In this document: positions 1-7,734 of the stretch, piece after piece
How positions within the stretch are numbered: position 1 is the first letter of the stretch
How the letters are laid out: every line of letters begins with the position of its first letter
Origin: Kiritimatiellia bacterium
GTDB lineage: Bacteria; Verrucomicrobiota; Kiritimatiellia; RFP12; UBA1067
Reading direction: 5' to 3'
Assembly: GCA_024405255.1 (NCBI GenBank)
Contig: JAKSOY010000108.1
Coordinates: 1 to 14,697, forward strand
DNA length: 14,697 nt
Position numbers and translations under genes: made by a program
Notes under the pieces: generated by a model
The model's input: the letters and a program-made list of their open reading frames with translations, nothing else
Told to the model about the DNA's origin: nothing
The model's database searches: none

Positions 1-1160
1 CCGAGGCGAAGGAGAAGGAAGCCGAGCGCAAGATCAAGCGCGACGAAGCCGACAAGGCGGCGGCCGAGCTTGAGACGAAGAAGCAGGAGGCCGAGAATCT
101 GAAGGCTCAGAAGGAAGCGGATACCGCTGCGGCGGCGAAGGCCGAGGCGGAGGCGTTGTCCGCTGCGGCGGCGATGAAGAAGGCCGAAGCCGAGAAGGCG
201 GCGGCAGATGCCGCAAAGGCCGAGGCCGAGCAGAAGGCCGCGCTCGAGACGCTGGCGCTCAAGCGTGCGGAAGCGGAACGCGCGCGCGCCGAGGCCGAGA
301 AGGCCAAGACCGAAGCGGCGAAGACGATCGCCGAGGCGGCGCTTGAGAAGAGCGAGAACGAACTGAAGACGGCGCAGGCGAATGCCGAGGCCGAACGCGA
401 CCGCAAACTGCGCATGTATCGGCGTGCCGAGACGAGTCGTGCGGAAATGCTCGCCCTGCAGCGGGCGGAACGCCTGCTGGCGCTGGATGAATCGGGTGCG
501 CTGACGGCGGCCGACCTTGAGGCGGGCGCTTCTGTGGGCGGTGCCGCCGCGACGGCGGCGCCTACGGAGGAAAAAGCCGGAGAAAAGACGAATGCCGTCG
601 TCAAGGTCGATTGGCCGGAGACGTCGAACGGTCAGACGCCTGGCGATCTGAAGGTGGGCGAGATCGGTCAGAAGCTGGCCGAGAAGGCGAATGCCGAAAC
701 GCGCCGTCGTGCGCGTGCGTACATCAAGTCGTTCGGCGATTTGGCCGATGCGGCGGCTGAACAGGGACGTGTGGCCGATGCGGCCCACTATCGCCAGACG
801 CTGACGGCGCTGGTGCCCGACTATGTGGAGGTCTACTCGGAGTTGATCGACGAGGCGCGGAAGGACAAGGGTCAGGCGAAGGAAGAGGTCCATCTGGTGA
901 AGAGCCTGTTGGCGACGGTGCCGAAATGGCAGCGGGTGACGACGTGCGAAAAACTGCTGTTGCGCGATGAGGCGTATTTCAGCAAGATGCTGGCGGGGCA
1001 AGTGGGTCGCGACGAATATGTGAAGGCTTTCCGCAAGCTGTACGACCAGGCGATGCGCGATAAAGGCGACCATGACGAACGGCGCGAGAAGATGGCGCAT
1101 CTCTGTCAGGTGCTTTCCACCTACGTGCCGGACTTCGAGCATTCGCCCGAGTGGAAGTAA
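1..1160 (+). CDS. Coiled-coil protein with C-terminal TPR-like repeats (5' partial)
   Basis: The reading frame is open from the left edge (first full codon at 3) to TAA at 1158-1160, so the true start lies outside the window. The TTG at 156 and ATG at 174 are internal codons with no ribosome site. The first ~160 visible residues are almost entirely Ala, Glu, Lys and Arg in heptad-like runs, as in TolA-type or other long coiled coils. A low-complexity linker follows near 520-640. The last ~170 residues look like a helical solenoid: VPDY, VPKW and VPDF recur at nt 813, 918 and 1125, spacings of 35 and 69 residues, which fits a TPR period of about 34-35. The ends of successive repeats also share a DKG motif. 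No enzymatic motif is visible. The protease gene starts 23 nt downstream and is probably co-transcribed. Function is unknown; a scaffold or envelope-spanning role is only inference. Confidence 0.85.
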   Translation, partial: EAKEKEAERKIKRDEADKAAAELETKKQEAENLKAQKEADTAAAAKAEAEALSAAAAMKKAEAEKAAADAAKAEAEQKAALETLALKRAEAERARAEAEKAKTEAAKTIAEAALEKSENELKTAQANAEAERDRKLRMYRRAETSRAEMLALQRAERLLALDESGALTAADLEAGASVGGAAATAAPTEEKAGEKTNAVVKVDWPETSNGQTPGDLKVGEIGQKLAEKANAETRRRARAYIKSFGDLADAAAEQGRVADAAHYRQTLTALVPDYVEVYSELIDEARKDKGQAKEEVHLVKSLLATVPKWQRVTTCEKLLLRDEAYFSKMLAGQVGRDEYVKAFRKLYDQAMRDKGDHDERREKMAHLCQVLSTYVPDFEHSPEWK

Positions 1161-1170
1161 GGTCGGAGCA

Positions 1171-1177
1171 AAAAGGA
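1171..1177 (+). promoter_or_regulatory. Ribosome binding site deciding the protease start
   Basis: AAAAGGA lies 6 nt before GTG 1184 and only 3 nt before TTG 1181. The upstream in-frame GTG at 1151 overlaps the previous gene and has no Shine-Dalgarno-like sequence. This favours 1184 as the start. Confidence 0.6.
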
Positions 1178-1183
1178 CGATTG

Positions 1184-4100
1184 GTGGGCGAGCAGGGGAA
1201 CGAGACGGCGCACGCACGCGGGAAGTTCGCGTTTCGCGTGGTCTGCGCGCTGGCGGCGATTCTGCTGGGCGTGCTGGCCGTGCGGATGTTCGCGCATCTC
1301 GGGGATGACGATCTGCGTCCGCTCGAATTGCCGTCCGTTGCGTCGAATGCGGTACCGTCTTCCGTTGAGCCGTCGCGCGTCGCAGCTTCGAACACTGTCT
1401 CGGCGGCGCCGCCGGTGGTGACCAATGTCGTACGGCGGCCTCCGCCGGTCGTCGTCCCCGTGACCAATTCCGTGCCGAAGCAGGTGCCGGTACGGCTCTA
1501 TCCGACCAATGTGCCTCCGGCGCGCCAGGTGCGTCTGGCGAATCGCACGCGCGTCGTCGAAAAATACCGTCGTGCCGCGCCGAAGAAATTCGCTGCGCGC
1601 CAAACGCCGACGGCGCGTGGTACGGTGCCGTATATCGTGGTGTCGGAACTTCCTGTTTCCGAAATCGTCCGTGCGCGGGCGACGAAGCTGGGGGCGTGCG
1701 TCCTCGGCTATGTGCCGGTAAACGCGATGCTGGTCGAAGTCAATGAGAAGGCCTTGAAACGGCTGGTGGACGACGTGTTGTTCACGAGCGTCTACGAGTT
1801 GGAACCGGTGGATAAAGTCCAGCGCCGCGTATGGGAGCAGACGACGGTCGCTCCGACGGTGGACGTGTCGATCGTGCCGCTGACGCCGAGCGATCTGAAG
1901 CCCCTTGCGGCATTCATCCAGACGAAGGGCGGACAGCTGATTGACGGCGCGGGCGACAGTACGCGTACGTTGCGCGCGACGGTGCCGGCAAAAGTCGTGG
2001 ACGAGTTGGCGGGACGTGGCGAAGTGCGGTGGATTGAGTCGTTCGCACGTCCGAAACTCCAGAACAACTGCGCCGTTAATGCCGGAGAGATGAATGTGCG
2101 TGCAGTGTGGGAAACGCACGGACTCACGGGCGAGGGGCAGATCGTGTCGATCTCCGACAGTGGACTCGACACGGGCAATCTGCAGACGCTGATGAAGGAT
2201 TTCAAAGGACGCGTACTGGGTATTCGGAATGTGTCCTACGCCTACAATGTGGGCTTCACGCGCTATACCGTCACGACCGACAAGAAAGACACCTCAGGGC
2301 ACGGGACGCATACGGCGGGTTCGATCGTGGGGACGGGGGCGCTCTCCAACGGCGAGATCCGCGGGGTGGCGCCTGATGCGAAACTCTTTATGACGGGCGT
2401 GCTCTATGACGGCTATGTCTATTTCAACAGTTTTTCAAGTCTCTTTCAGCCATCAAGCAGCTACTCGGCGTCGATTCATTCCGCCAGCTGGGGCGACGAT
2501 TTAGATAATTCGTACAATGACTGGTGCGCGGAGGTCGACGAGTATGTGTGGAAGCATCCGACCTTCCTGCCGGTGTTCAGCGCCGGCAATACGGGGACCG
2601 ATGCACACACCGTAGGTGCGCCAGGAACGGCGAAGAACTGTCTCACCGTCGGTGCGACTGAGAATGTGCGCACGAATGTGCTGATTTCTTCCTACGCGGA
2701 CAATGCCGCGCAGATCGCGTACTTTTCGTCTTGCGGTCCGACGGCGGATGGACGTATCAAGCCTGAGATCTGCGCCCCGGGAACCTACATCCTCTCGACA
2801 CGATCGACTCTGGCACCGGATGCAAACTACGGGTGGGGTGTCTATTCGAATACGAACTATGCGTTCAACGGCGGCACGTCGATGGCCTGTCCCCTTGTGG
2901 CGGGAGCGGCGGCTCTGACGCGCCAATGGCTTGTGACGCGGCGAGGGTTCGCATCCGTCGTACCGACGGCGGCGCTTCTGAAGGCGGTCCTCACAGGCGG
3001 GGCGCACGATCTGGAGCGCGAGCCGGGGACGGACTGTGGCGGGGCGGCGCCGAACCATCGTCAGGGCTGGGGTCGCCTCAATCTTGGCGAGTCGCTGTTC
3101 CCGTCGAATCGCGTCGTCAGTCTGCGGGATCGCATCCCGTTCGCACAGGGGTCCGATGAAGTGCTGCGGGTGACCGTGACCAATGCGGCGCCGTTGGACG
3201 TGCAGCTTGTCTGGATCGACTATCCGGCGACGGCGGGCACGGCGACGGCGTTGGTGAACGATCTCGACCTCGTCGTGTCGAATGAAACGACGGGCGTCGT
3301 GTGGCGGGGCAATGGCGTTGCGGGGGGCGATCGTACGAACACGGTGGAAAGCGTGCGCCTCGCCATGGCACAGCCGGGGACATATGCGGTGCATGTCAAA
3401 GGCGTGCGGGTGCCGTATGATTCGACGAAGGGCGGTGCGGCGGCGCTTTATCTGCGCGGGGCCTTCAATGAAGAGAGCACTGTGGTGCCGACGGAGTTTC
3501 CGTTACGGCTGCAGTCCTATTTCCCGCTGTTGAACGACTGGGGAACGACGGAAACCACGTGGTATCCTTCGGGTACGGTGGCGCGCGTGACGGTGCCGAA
3601 CGATTTGCCGGATGGCGGCGAGACGCTGTCGGATCTGGTGTGGACCGACGATGCGACGGGCGTGGAGACGTACTTGGACGACCAGGTCCTCGCGGAAATC
3701 GAAGTCGCGGCGGCCGACCAGACGGGGACGATGCAATATGACGCGCGAGGACAGATGGCGCGAACCTTTGATGTGCTGGTGGATGCGGCGAAGGACGTTC
3801 GTTTCCACTACTACTCGGTGACGAACATCAATGTGCGTGCGGGGTTGCCCGACTGGTGGTGGCGTCGGATGCTGCGGGGGGCGACCGGCGACAGCGCGGC
3901 GGGTGGCGCGGCGGGCGACGCCGACGGCGACGGGGTGACGAACCTTGCGGAGTATCGGGCCGACACCGATCCGCTGGACGCGGCCTCGCAGTTGCGGATA
4001 CTCGCATTTTCGTCCACGAACATCGTCTGGCGGGGCGGTCGCGCGTGTACGCAGGTGGTGGAACGTGCGGAGAACTTGGCGAAAGAGGCGGTGTGGACGG

Positions 4101-4201
4101 GCGTCTATACGAACGTACCGCCGACGGCGACGGAGACGAGTCGGCCGATCGCACCGTCCGGTTCGCGCACCTTCTATCGGGTACGTGTGCTCGGTCGATA
4201 A
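1184..4201 (+). CDS. Membrane-anchored subtilisin-family (S8, KP-43-like) serine protease
   Basis: This is a serine endopeptidase of about 1005 residues, numbered from GTG 1184. A hydrophobic segment at residues ~18-37 should act as signal anchor or signal peptide. A Pro/Val-rich linker (~45-130) and a propeptide-like region (~140-290) follow. The catalytic domain carries the full triad: Asp325 in SISDSGLDTG, His373 in GHGTHTAGS and Ser566 in GGTSMACP, with oxyanion Asn469 in FSAGNTG. The DSGLDTG context, the long insert before the Asn motif and the later LVNDLDLVV match KP-43-type subtilases, whose C-terminal jelly roll follows the catalytic domain. Near residue 912 there is a Ca-binding-type DADGDGVTNLAEY repeat (TSP3/EF-hand-like), then a last beta module ending in FYRVRVLGR. 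Substrate is unknown. It probably works outside the cytoplasmic membrane, processing surface proteins or feeding on protein. It follows the coiled-coil gene by 23 nt. The alternative start at 1151 would add 11 residues. Confidence 0.93.
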   Translation: MGEQGNETAHARGKFAFRVVCALAAILLGVLAVRMFAHLGDDDLRPLELPSVASNAVPSSVEPSRVAASNTVSAAPPVVTNVVRRPPPVVVPVTNSVPKQVPVRLYPTNVPPARQVRLANRTRVVEKYRRAAPKKFAARQTPTARGTVPYIVVSELPVSEIVRARATKLGACVLGYVPVNAMLVEVNEKALKRLVDDVLFTSVYELEPVDKVQRRVWEQTTVAPTVDVSIVPLTPSDLKPLAAFIQTKGGQLIDGAGDSTRTLRATVPAKVVDELAGRGEVRWIESFARPKLQNNCAVNAGEMNVRAVWETHGLTGEGQIVSISDSGLDTGNLQTLMKDFKGRVLGIRNVSYAYNVGFTRYTVTTDKKDTSGHGTHTAGSIVGTGALSNGEIRGVAPDAKLFMTGVLYDGYVYFNSFSSLFQPSSSYSASIHSASWGDDLDNSYNDWCAEVDEYVWKHPTFLPVFSAGNTGTDAHTVGAPGTAKNCLTVGATENVRTNVLISSYADNAAQIAYFSSCGPTADGRIKPEICAPGTYILSTRSTLAPDANYGWGVYSNTNYAFNGGTSMACPLVAGAAALTRQWLVTRRGFASVVPTAALLKAVLTGGAHDLEREPGTDCGGAAPNHRQGWGRLNLGESLFPSNRVVSLRDRIPFAQGSDEVLRVTVTNAAPLDVQLVWIDYPATAGTATALVNDLDLVVSNETTGVVWRGNGVAGGDRTNTVESVRLAMAQPGTYAVHVKGVRVPYDSTKGGAAALYLRGAFNEESTVVPTEFPLRLQSYFPLLNDWGTTETTWYPSGTVARVTVPNDLPDGGETLSDLVWTDDATGVETYLDDQVLAEIEVAAADQTGTMQYDARGQMARTFDVLVDAAKDVRFHYYSVTNINVRAGLPDWWWRRMLRGATGDSAAGGAAGDADGDGVTNLAEYRADTDPLDAASQLRILAFSSTNIVWRGGRACTQVVERAENLAKEAVWTGVYTNVPPTATETSRPIAPSGSRTFYRVRVLGR

Positions 4202-4210
4202 AAAACCCAA

Positions 4211-4239
4211 TTGACTGTATCCCCGTAAATCGGTAAAAT
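4211..4239 (+). promoter_or_regulatory. Sigma70-type promoter for the TPR membrane protein
   Basis: TTGACT (4211-4216) and TAAAAT (4234-4239) are separated by exactly 17 bp, each one base from the E. coli consensus. Transcription should start near 4246, giving a leader of about 36 nt that is A-rich (A7 at 4250-4256) before the ribosome site. The promoter begins 10 nt after the protease stop, so the downstream gene can be expressed independently. No hairpin terminator is visible after the protease. Confidence 0.7.
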
Positions 4240-4268
4240 ATCAATAAACAAAAAAAGTTGAGAGCTGA

Positions 4269-4275
4269 AGAAAGG
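4269..4275 (+). promoter_or_regulatory. Ribosome binding site deciding the start at 4282
   Basis: AGAAAGG ends 6 nt before ATG 4282, which is followed at once by a second ATG at 4285. The in-frame TTG at 4258 has only A-rich sequence before it, so 4282 is preferred. Confidence 0.6.
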
Positions 4276-4281
4276 TTGCGA

Positions 4282-7200
4282 ATGATGGAAGAGAAGAAAT
4301 CCACGCTTGGCTTGCGTTATTGGTTGTGTGCGCTTGGCACCTCCCTTGTCGCGTTGGCCGTGTATGCGTTTACGCTGGCGGGGTATGTGTTCCCCGGGTA
4401 CTCGACGCATTTGTTCACGCAGTGGATGGGCATGGATGCGCTGTCGCAGCCGTCGTTCCCGCTGTGGGGTTCGTTTGCGAAGATGGTGGGGCATTCGAGC
4501 CTCATTTCGTCGATGGCGTTGCGCATGAACATCTTCTCGCTCGTGTGCGGCGTTCTTGCGGCAGGCCTTGTCTGCGTGCTCGTCGCCTTCTTCGTGCGGC
4601 GGACGATTCGACAGGAAGATTCGGCCGTGTGTCGGGAGAGCGCGGCGACGGTAGCCGGGGTGGTCGCGAGTCTTGTGTTCATCTTCTCGCCGGCGGTGTG
4701 GCAGGCTTCGACGCATCTCGACCATCAGATTTTCGACGTGTGCTTCGCGCTCGTGCTCTTCCTGCTCTTCATTCCGATGGCGAAAGGTGGCAAGGCGCTC
4801 ACACTCTGTTCGTTGGCGCTGGGCGTTGGCGTCGGGTTCGGTCTGGTGGAAAGCCCGATCTTCATTCCGCTCACGCCGGTCTATCTGCTGGCGCTCTTCG
4901 TGACGGCGGTGAAGGCCGGCAAAAAGCCCTATTTGCCGGCGATCCTCTTTTTGGTGATGCTGGCGTTGGGTTTCCTCCTGTATGCGCGCTTCGTGGCGGC
5001 GGCGTACTTGCAGCTGCCGGAGGCGGCGGCCAGTAAGGCCGATTCGTCCGTGACGGTGATCCTCCAGGGCGTGCGTGCGCATCTCCGCGAAGTGCGTGCA
5101 TGGCTGGCGCGTCCGGGCTGGCTGTACATCGTCATCTTCACGGTGCTGCCGTTCGTGGCGTGCATGTTCGCCGCGCCGCGCGGACTCAACAACGAGCGTT
5201 CGTGGAGCCAGTATCTGTTCCACGCGGCGATGACCGTGTGTGCGCTGCTCGCGCTTGCGACACCGCTCAACCCGGACAACCTGATGCGTCCGATGGGCAT
5301 TTCGCCGGTGACGACGAGTACGCTCGTGGCGATTGTGGCGGGTTATCTTGTGGCCTACTGGCTCGTGCTGTTCCGTACGGATGCCTCGCCGCGCGAGGGT
5401 ATGGAGGTGACGCTTGAACTGAAGATGGGCAGCCGTCTTGCACCGATTGTGCTGGGAATCTTCCTGGTACTCGTGGCGCTGGCCACGTTGGTGAATGTGT
5501 TCAGCGTGTCGCGTGACCGTGGCGCGTTTGCGGATATCTGCGCGAATGAGATCATGGACCGGATGGGGGCCCGTACGTGGCTGGTGACGGATGGCATGCT
5601 CGACGACCATCTGCGCATCGTGGCGTCCTCGCGTGGCAAGGAACTCAATCTCATCTGCCTCCACCGCGATACGGAAGAGGCGTATCTGCGTGAACTCGGC
5701 GCGCTGGTGAAGGAGAAGAACCTGAAGGCCGGCACGGCGAATCTAGGCCTCTCGGTGGAACTGGGCGTGCTGCCGTTCCTGCAGGACTGGTTTGGCGGCG
5801 ATCCGACGGTGACGGAGTCGGTTGCGGTGTTCGGCGTGCCGGACCTCTGGTATATGGCCAAGGTGACGCCGTTGCCGGAATGTCTCTTTTTCGGTGGCGT
5901 GCGGGATTTGAAGTCCGTCGACAGCGCGAAGGCGCAGGCCGATTTCCTCGCGTTCTGGAAGAAGATGGAACCCGTGCTCACCATTGAAAAGGGCAAGGGG
6001 TCGCGTTTGATCGGTCAGTTGCGTGACCCGCTGGATGTGCTGCGCGTGCAGTTGCGCCGTCATGTCGGCTTCCTCGCGAACAACCTTGGTGTGACGATGC
6101 AGGACCTCAAGAAGGACAAGGAGGCGTTCGACCTGTACGAACTCGTGCTCAAGACGATCGATCCCGACAACATCAGCGCGCTCTTCAACGAGTTTGAGAT
6201 GGCGCGCGCGGGCGTTGCGGTGGCGGCGGGCCGTCAAGGCGAAATCACGAAACAGCTGCAGGCGATCGTCGACGATCCCAATCGGCGCTATGCCCTGTGG
6301 TCGTTGGCGCGCTACTATGGCTACATCCGCTCGGCCAAAATTTTCGCCGAGATGGGGTATCGTTGGGCGCATTCGGCGGTACCGGGCAATGCGATTTCGC
6401 ACATCGAGCGGGCGGTCGACCTCGTGCCGACCGATCGTCAAGGCGGATTGATCACGCTGCTGGCGAATGCGTATGCCAATGCCAATGAGACGCAGAAGTC
6501 GCGCGATCTCTACAAGAAGATCCTGGCGGATGATGCGAACAACCACGATGCCTTAATGGGATTGATGCGTCTGGCGTTGCAGAAGGGCGACTATGCCGAG
6601 GCGATGAAGTGCCTGGAACTCGCCACGAAGAATGCGAAGGGGACCGAATCGTCGGGTTTCGACAAGGCGCTGTTGAGCATGATGAAGAACGACCTGGACG
6701 GTGCGCGGTCCTCTTTGCAGAAGGTGACGGACCTTCAGCCGAAGTCGCTGCAGGCGTGGTCGCTGCTCGCGGGTGTGCTGTTGCAGCAGTACGATCAGGC
6801 CAAGGACGAGAAGGCGAAGAAGAAAACGCTTGATGAACTCGAAGTGGTGATTCTGCCGAAGATGCAGGCACTCGCCGATTCGCCGCGCGACTACTACGTG
6901 CAGATGACGCGTGCACTGGTGCTGCTGCGCAAGGGCAAGGATGCCCGGAAGGAGGCGCGCGACGCCCTGATCGTGGCTTCGAAGGAGCGTCCTGACGTGT
7001 CGACGGTCAGCGATATGATCCTCAATCTCGACATCCAGATGAACGACACCGAAAGCGCCGAGAAGCATGCGCGCCAGGTGCTGCGGCAGAATCGTCAGAG
7101 CAAGCTGGCGAACTACGTGATGGGTTCGATCCGCCTGCAGCGCGAGGACTATGCGACGGCCGAGACGTTCCTGCGTCTCTCCGTGGCGCAGGATCGTCCA

Positions 7201-7593
7201 CTGGCGTCGGCGCAGAACGACCTGGCCGAGGCTTTGCGCCGTCAGAAGAAGTACGTCGAGGCGGAGAAGGCCGCGCGCGATGCGGTGAAGAATGAACCGA
7301 ATCTCTACGTGGCGTGGGAGACGCTGGCGTCCATCCTCTTGGACCGGAACAAGAAGGAGACGGTCGCGGAGGCCGAGGAGTGTGTGAAGAAGGCAATCGA
7401 TCTCGTGAAGAAGCTTTCGCCGGAAGGCGATATCCGCATGCTTCTTACGCTCGCGCGTGCGCAGCTTGCGAAGGGGGATATGGTGCACTTCAACACGACG
7501 ATCCGCGCACTCAACAGCAAGCGCAACAGCCTGTCGCCGACTGATCGCGAGGCGCTGGACGAAATCCAGAAGTCGGCCCGCGGCAAGCGGTAA
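4282..7593 (+). CDS. Polytopic GT-C/DUF2723-like membrane protein with large C-terminal TPR domain
   Basis: The protein has 1103 residues. The first ~410 contain about 11 hydrophobic segments (the first at ~15-37, others near 84-105, 120-140 and 150-210, the last just before the soluble part). The order of a short N-terminus, TM1, a loop ending in PSFPLWGSFAKM and then RMNIFSLVCGVLAAGL resembles DUF2723 (TMEM260-like, GT-C fold), where a PPGYPLY loop and a VNLFSA-type helix follow TM1. A TM3 ending in SPAVWQAS also fits. The acidic D-x-G-E motif expected in the first loop appears to be replaced by PGYSTHL, so mannosyltransferase activity is doubtful. From ~430 the protein is soluble; from ~690 it is helical with TPR-like units, clearest at ~722-790 and ~940-1035 (for example AEKAARDAVKNEP). 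A role in envelope glycosylation or as a membrane TPR scaffold is inference. It has its own promoter and a downstream terminator. Confidence 0.85.
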   Translation: MMEEKKSTLGLRYWLCALGTSLVALAVYAFTLAGYVFPGYSTHLFTQWMGMDALSQPSFPLWGSFAKMVGHSSLISSMALRMNIFSLVCGVLAAGLVCVLVAFFVRRTIRQEDSAVCRESAATVAGVVASLVFIFSPAVWQASTHLDHQIFDVCFALVLFLLFIPMAKGGKALTLCSLALGVGVGFGLVESPIFIPLTPVYLLALFVTAVKAGKKPYLPAILFLVMLALGFLLYARFVAAAYLQLPEAAASKADSSVTVILQGVRAHLREVRAWLARPGWLYIVIFTVLPFVACMFAAPRGLNNERSWSQYLFHAAMTVCALLALATPLNPDNLMRPMGISPVTTSTLVAIVAGYLVAYWLVLFRTDASPREGMEVTLELKMGSRLAPIVLGIFLVLVALATLVNVFSVSRDRGAFADICANEIMDRMGARTWLVTDGMLDDHLRIVASSRGKELNLICLHRDTEEAYLRELGALVKEKNLKAGTANLGLSVELGVLPFLQDWFGGDPTVTESVAVFGVPDLWYMAKVTPLPECLFFGGVRDLKSVDSAKAQADFLAFWKKMEPVLTIEKGKGSRLIGQLRDPLDVLRVQLRRHVGFLANNLGVTMQDLKKDKEAFDLYELVLKTIDPDNISALFNEFEMARAGVAVAAGRQGEITKQLQAIVDDPNRRYALWSLARYYGYIRSAKIFAEMGYRWAHSAVPGNAISHIERAVDLVPTDRQGGLITLLANAYANANETQKSRDLYKKILADDANNHDALMGLMRLALQKGDYAEAMKCLELATKNAKGTESSGFDKALLSMMKNDLDGARSSLQKVTDLQPKSLQAWSLLAGVLLQQYDQAKDEKAKKKTLDELEVVILPKMQALADSPRDYYVQMTRALVLLRKGKDARKEARDALIVASKERPDVSTVSDMILNLDIQMNDTESAEKHARQVLRQNRQSKLANYVMGSIRLQREDYATAETFLRLSVAQDRPLASAQNDLAEALRRQKKYVEAEKAARDAVKNEPNLYVAWETLASILLDRNKKETVAEAEECVKKAIDLVKKLSPEGDIRMLLTLARAQLAKGDMVHFNTTIRALNSKRNSLSPTDREALDEIQKSARGKR

Positions 7594-7619
7594 GGGAAGG
7601 CGAAAAAGAAAGAGAAAGT

Positions 7620-7654
7620 GTCTGGTGGAATCGCTTCTGCCAGACCTTTGTTTT
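7620..7654 (+). terminator. Intrinsic terminator after the TPR membrane protein
   Basis: GTCTGG (7620-7625) pairs with CCAGAC (7640-7645). Inside, two G-U pairs and then GAA/TTC extend the stem to 11 bp, closed by the tetraloop TCGC (7631-7634). CTTTGTTTT follows at 7646-7654. It begins 27 nt after the stop codon and separates this gene from the Rid gene. Confidence 0.7.
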
Positions 7655-7719
7655 ATCTGATTGGGACGGTTGACAAATTGCACCCCCCAGATTTTGCGCT
7701 TTGCGGGTCGGCTGGAATT

Positions 7720-7728
7720 TGCTATAAT
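7720..7728 (+). promoter_or_regulatory. Extended -10 promoter, predicted to give a leaderless transcript
   Basis: TGCTATAAT at 7720-7728 is a perfect extended -10 element. With its last T as -7, +1 falls on A7735, the first base of the next ATG. There is no convincing -35 at 16-18 bp (best is TTGCGG at 7701-7706), which is tolerated with an extended -10. No Shine-Dalgarno sequence precedes the ATG, which also fits a leaderless mRNA. Confidence 0.65.
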
Positions 7729-7734
7729 TCTGGC

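Noticed and set aside
1..640. Short-period Ala/Glu/Lys codon repeats as a DNA tandem repeat
   Set aside because: The periodicity is at the amino-acid level (coiled coil); the DNA units differ and do not form a regular tandem array.
1151..1183. GTG 1151 as the protease start, overlapping the previous gene
   Set aside because: No ribosome site precedes it, whereas AAAAGGA is well placed for GTG 1184.
1121..2119. A 332-codon minus-strand frame over the protease N-terminus
   Set aside because: Arg/His-rich shadow of the linker and propeptide coding region.
4242..4257. Poly-A run as a possible minus-strand terminator T-tract
   Set aside because: No hairpin stem adjoins it and no minus-strand gene would need it; it is better read as an A-rich leader.
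4174..5664. A 496-codon open frame on the minus strand
   Set aside because: Arg/His/Gln-rich antisense of the GT-C-like membrane protein, spanning its promoter; no recognisable motif.
7670..7675. A perfect TTGACA hexamer
   Set aside because: It is 47 bp from TATAAT at 7723, far too distant for a -35 partner, and no -10 lies 16-18 bp downstream of it.
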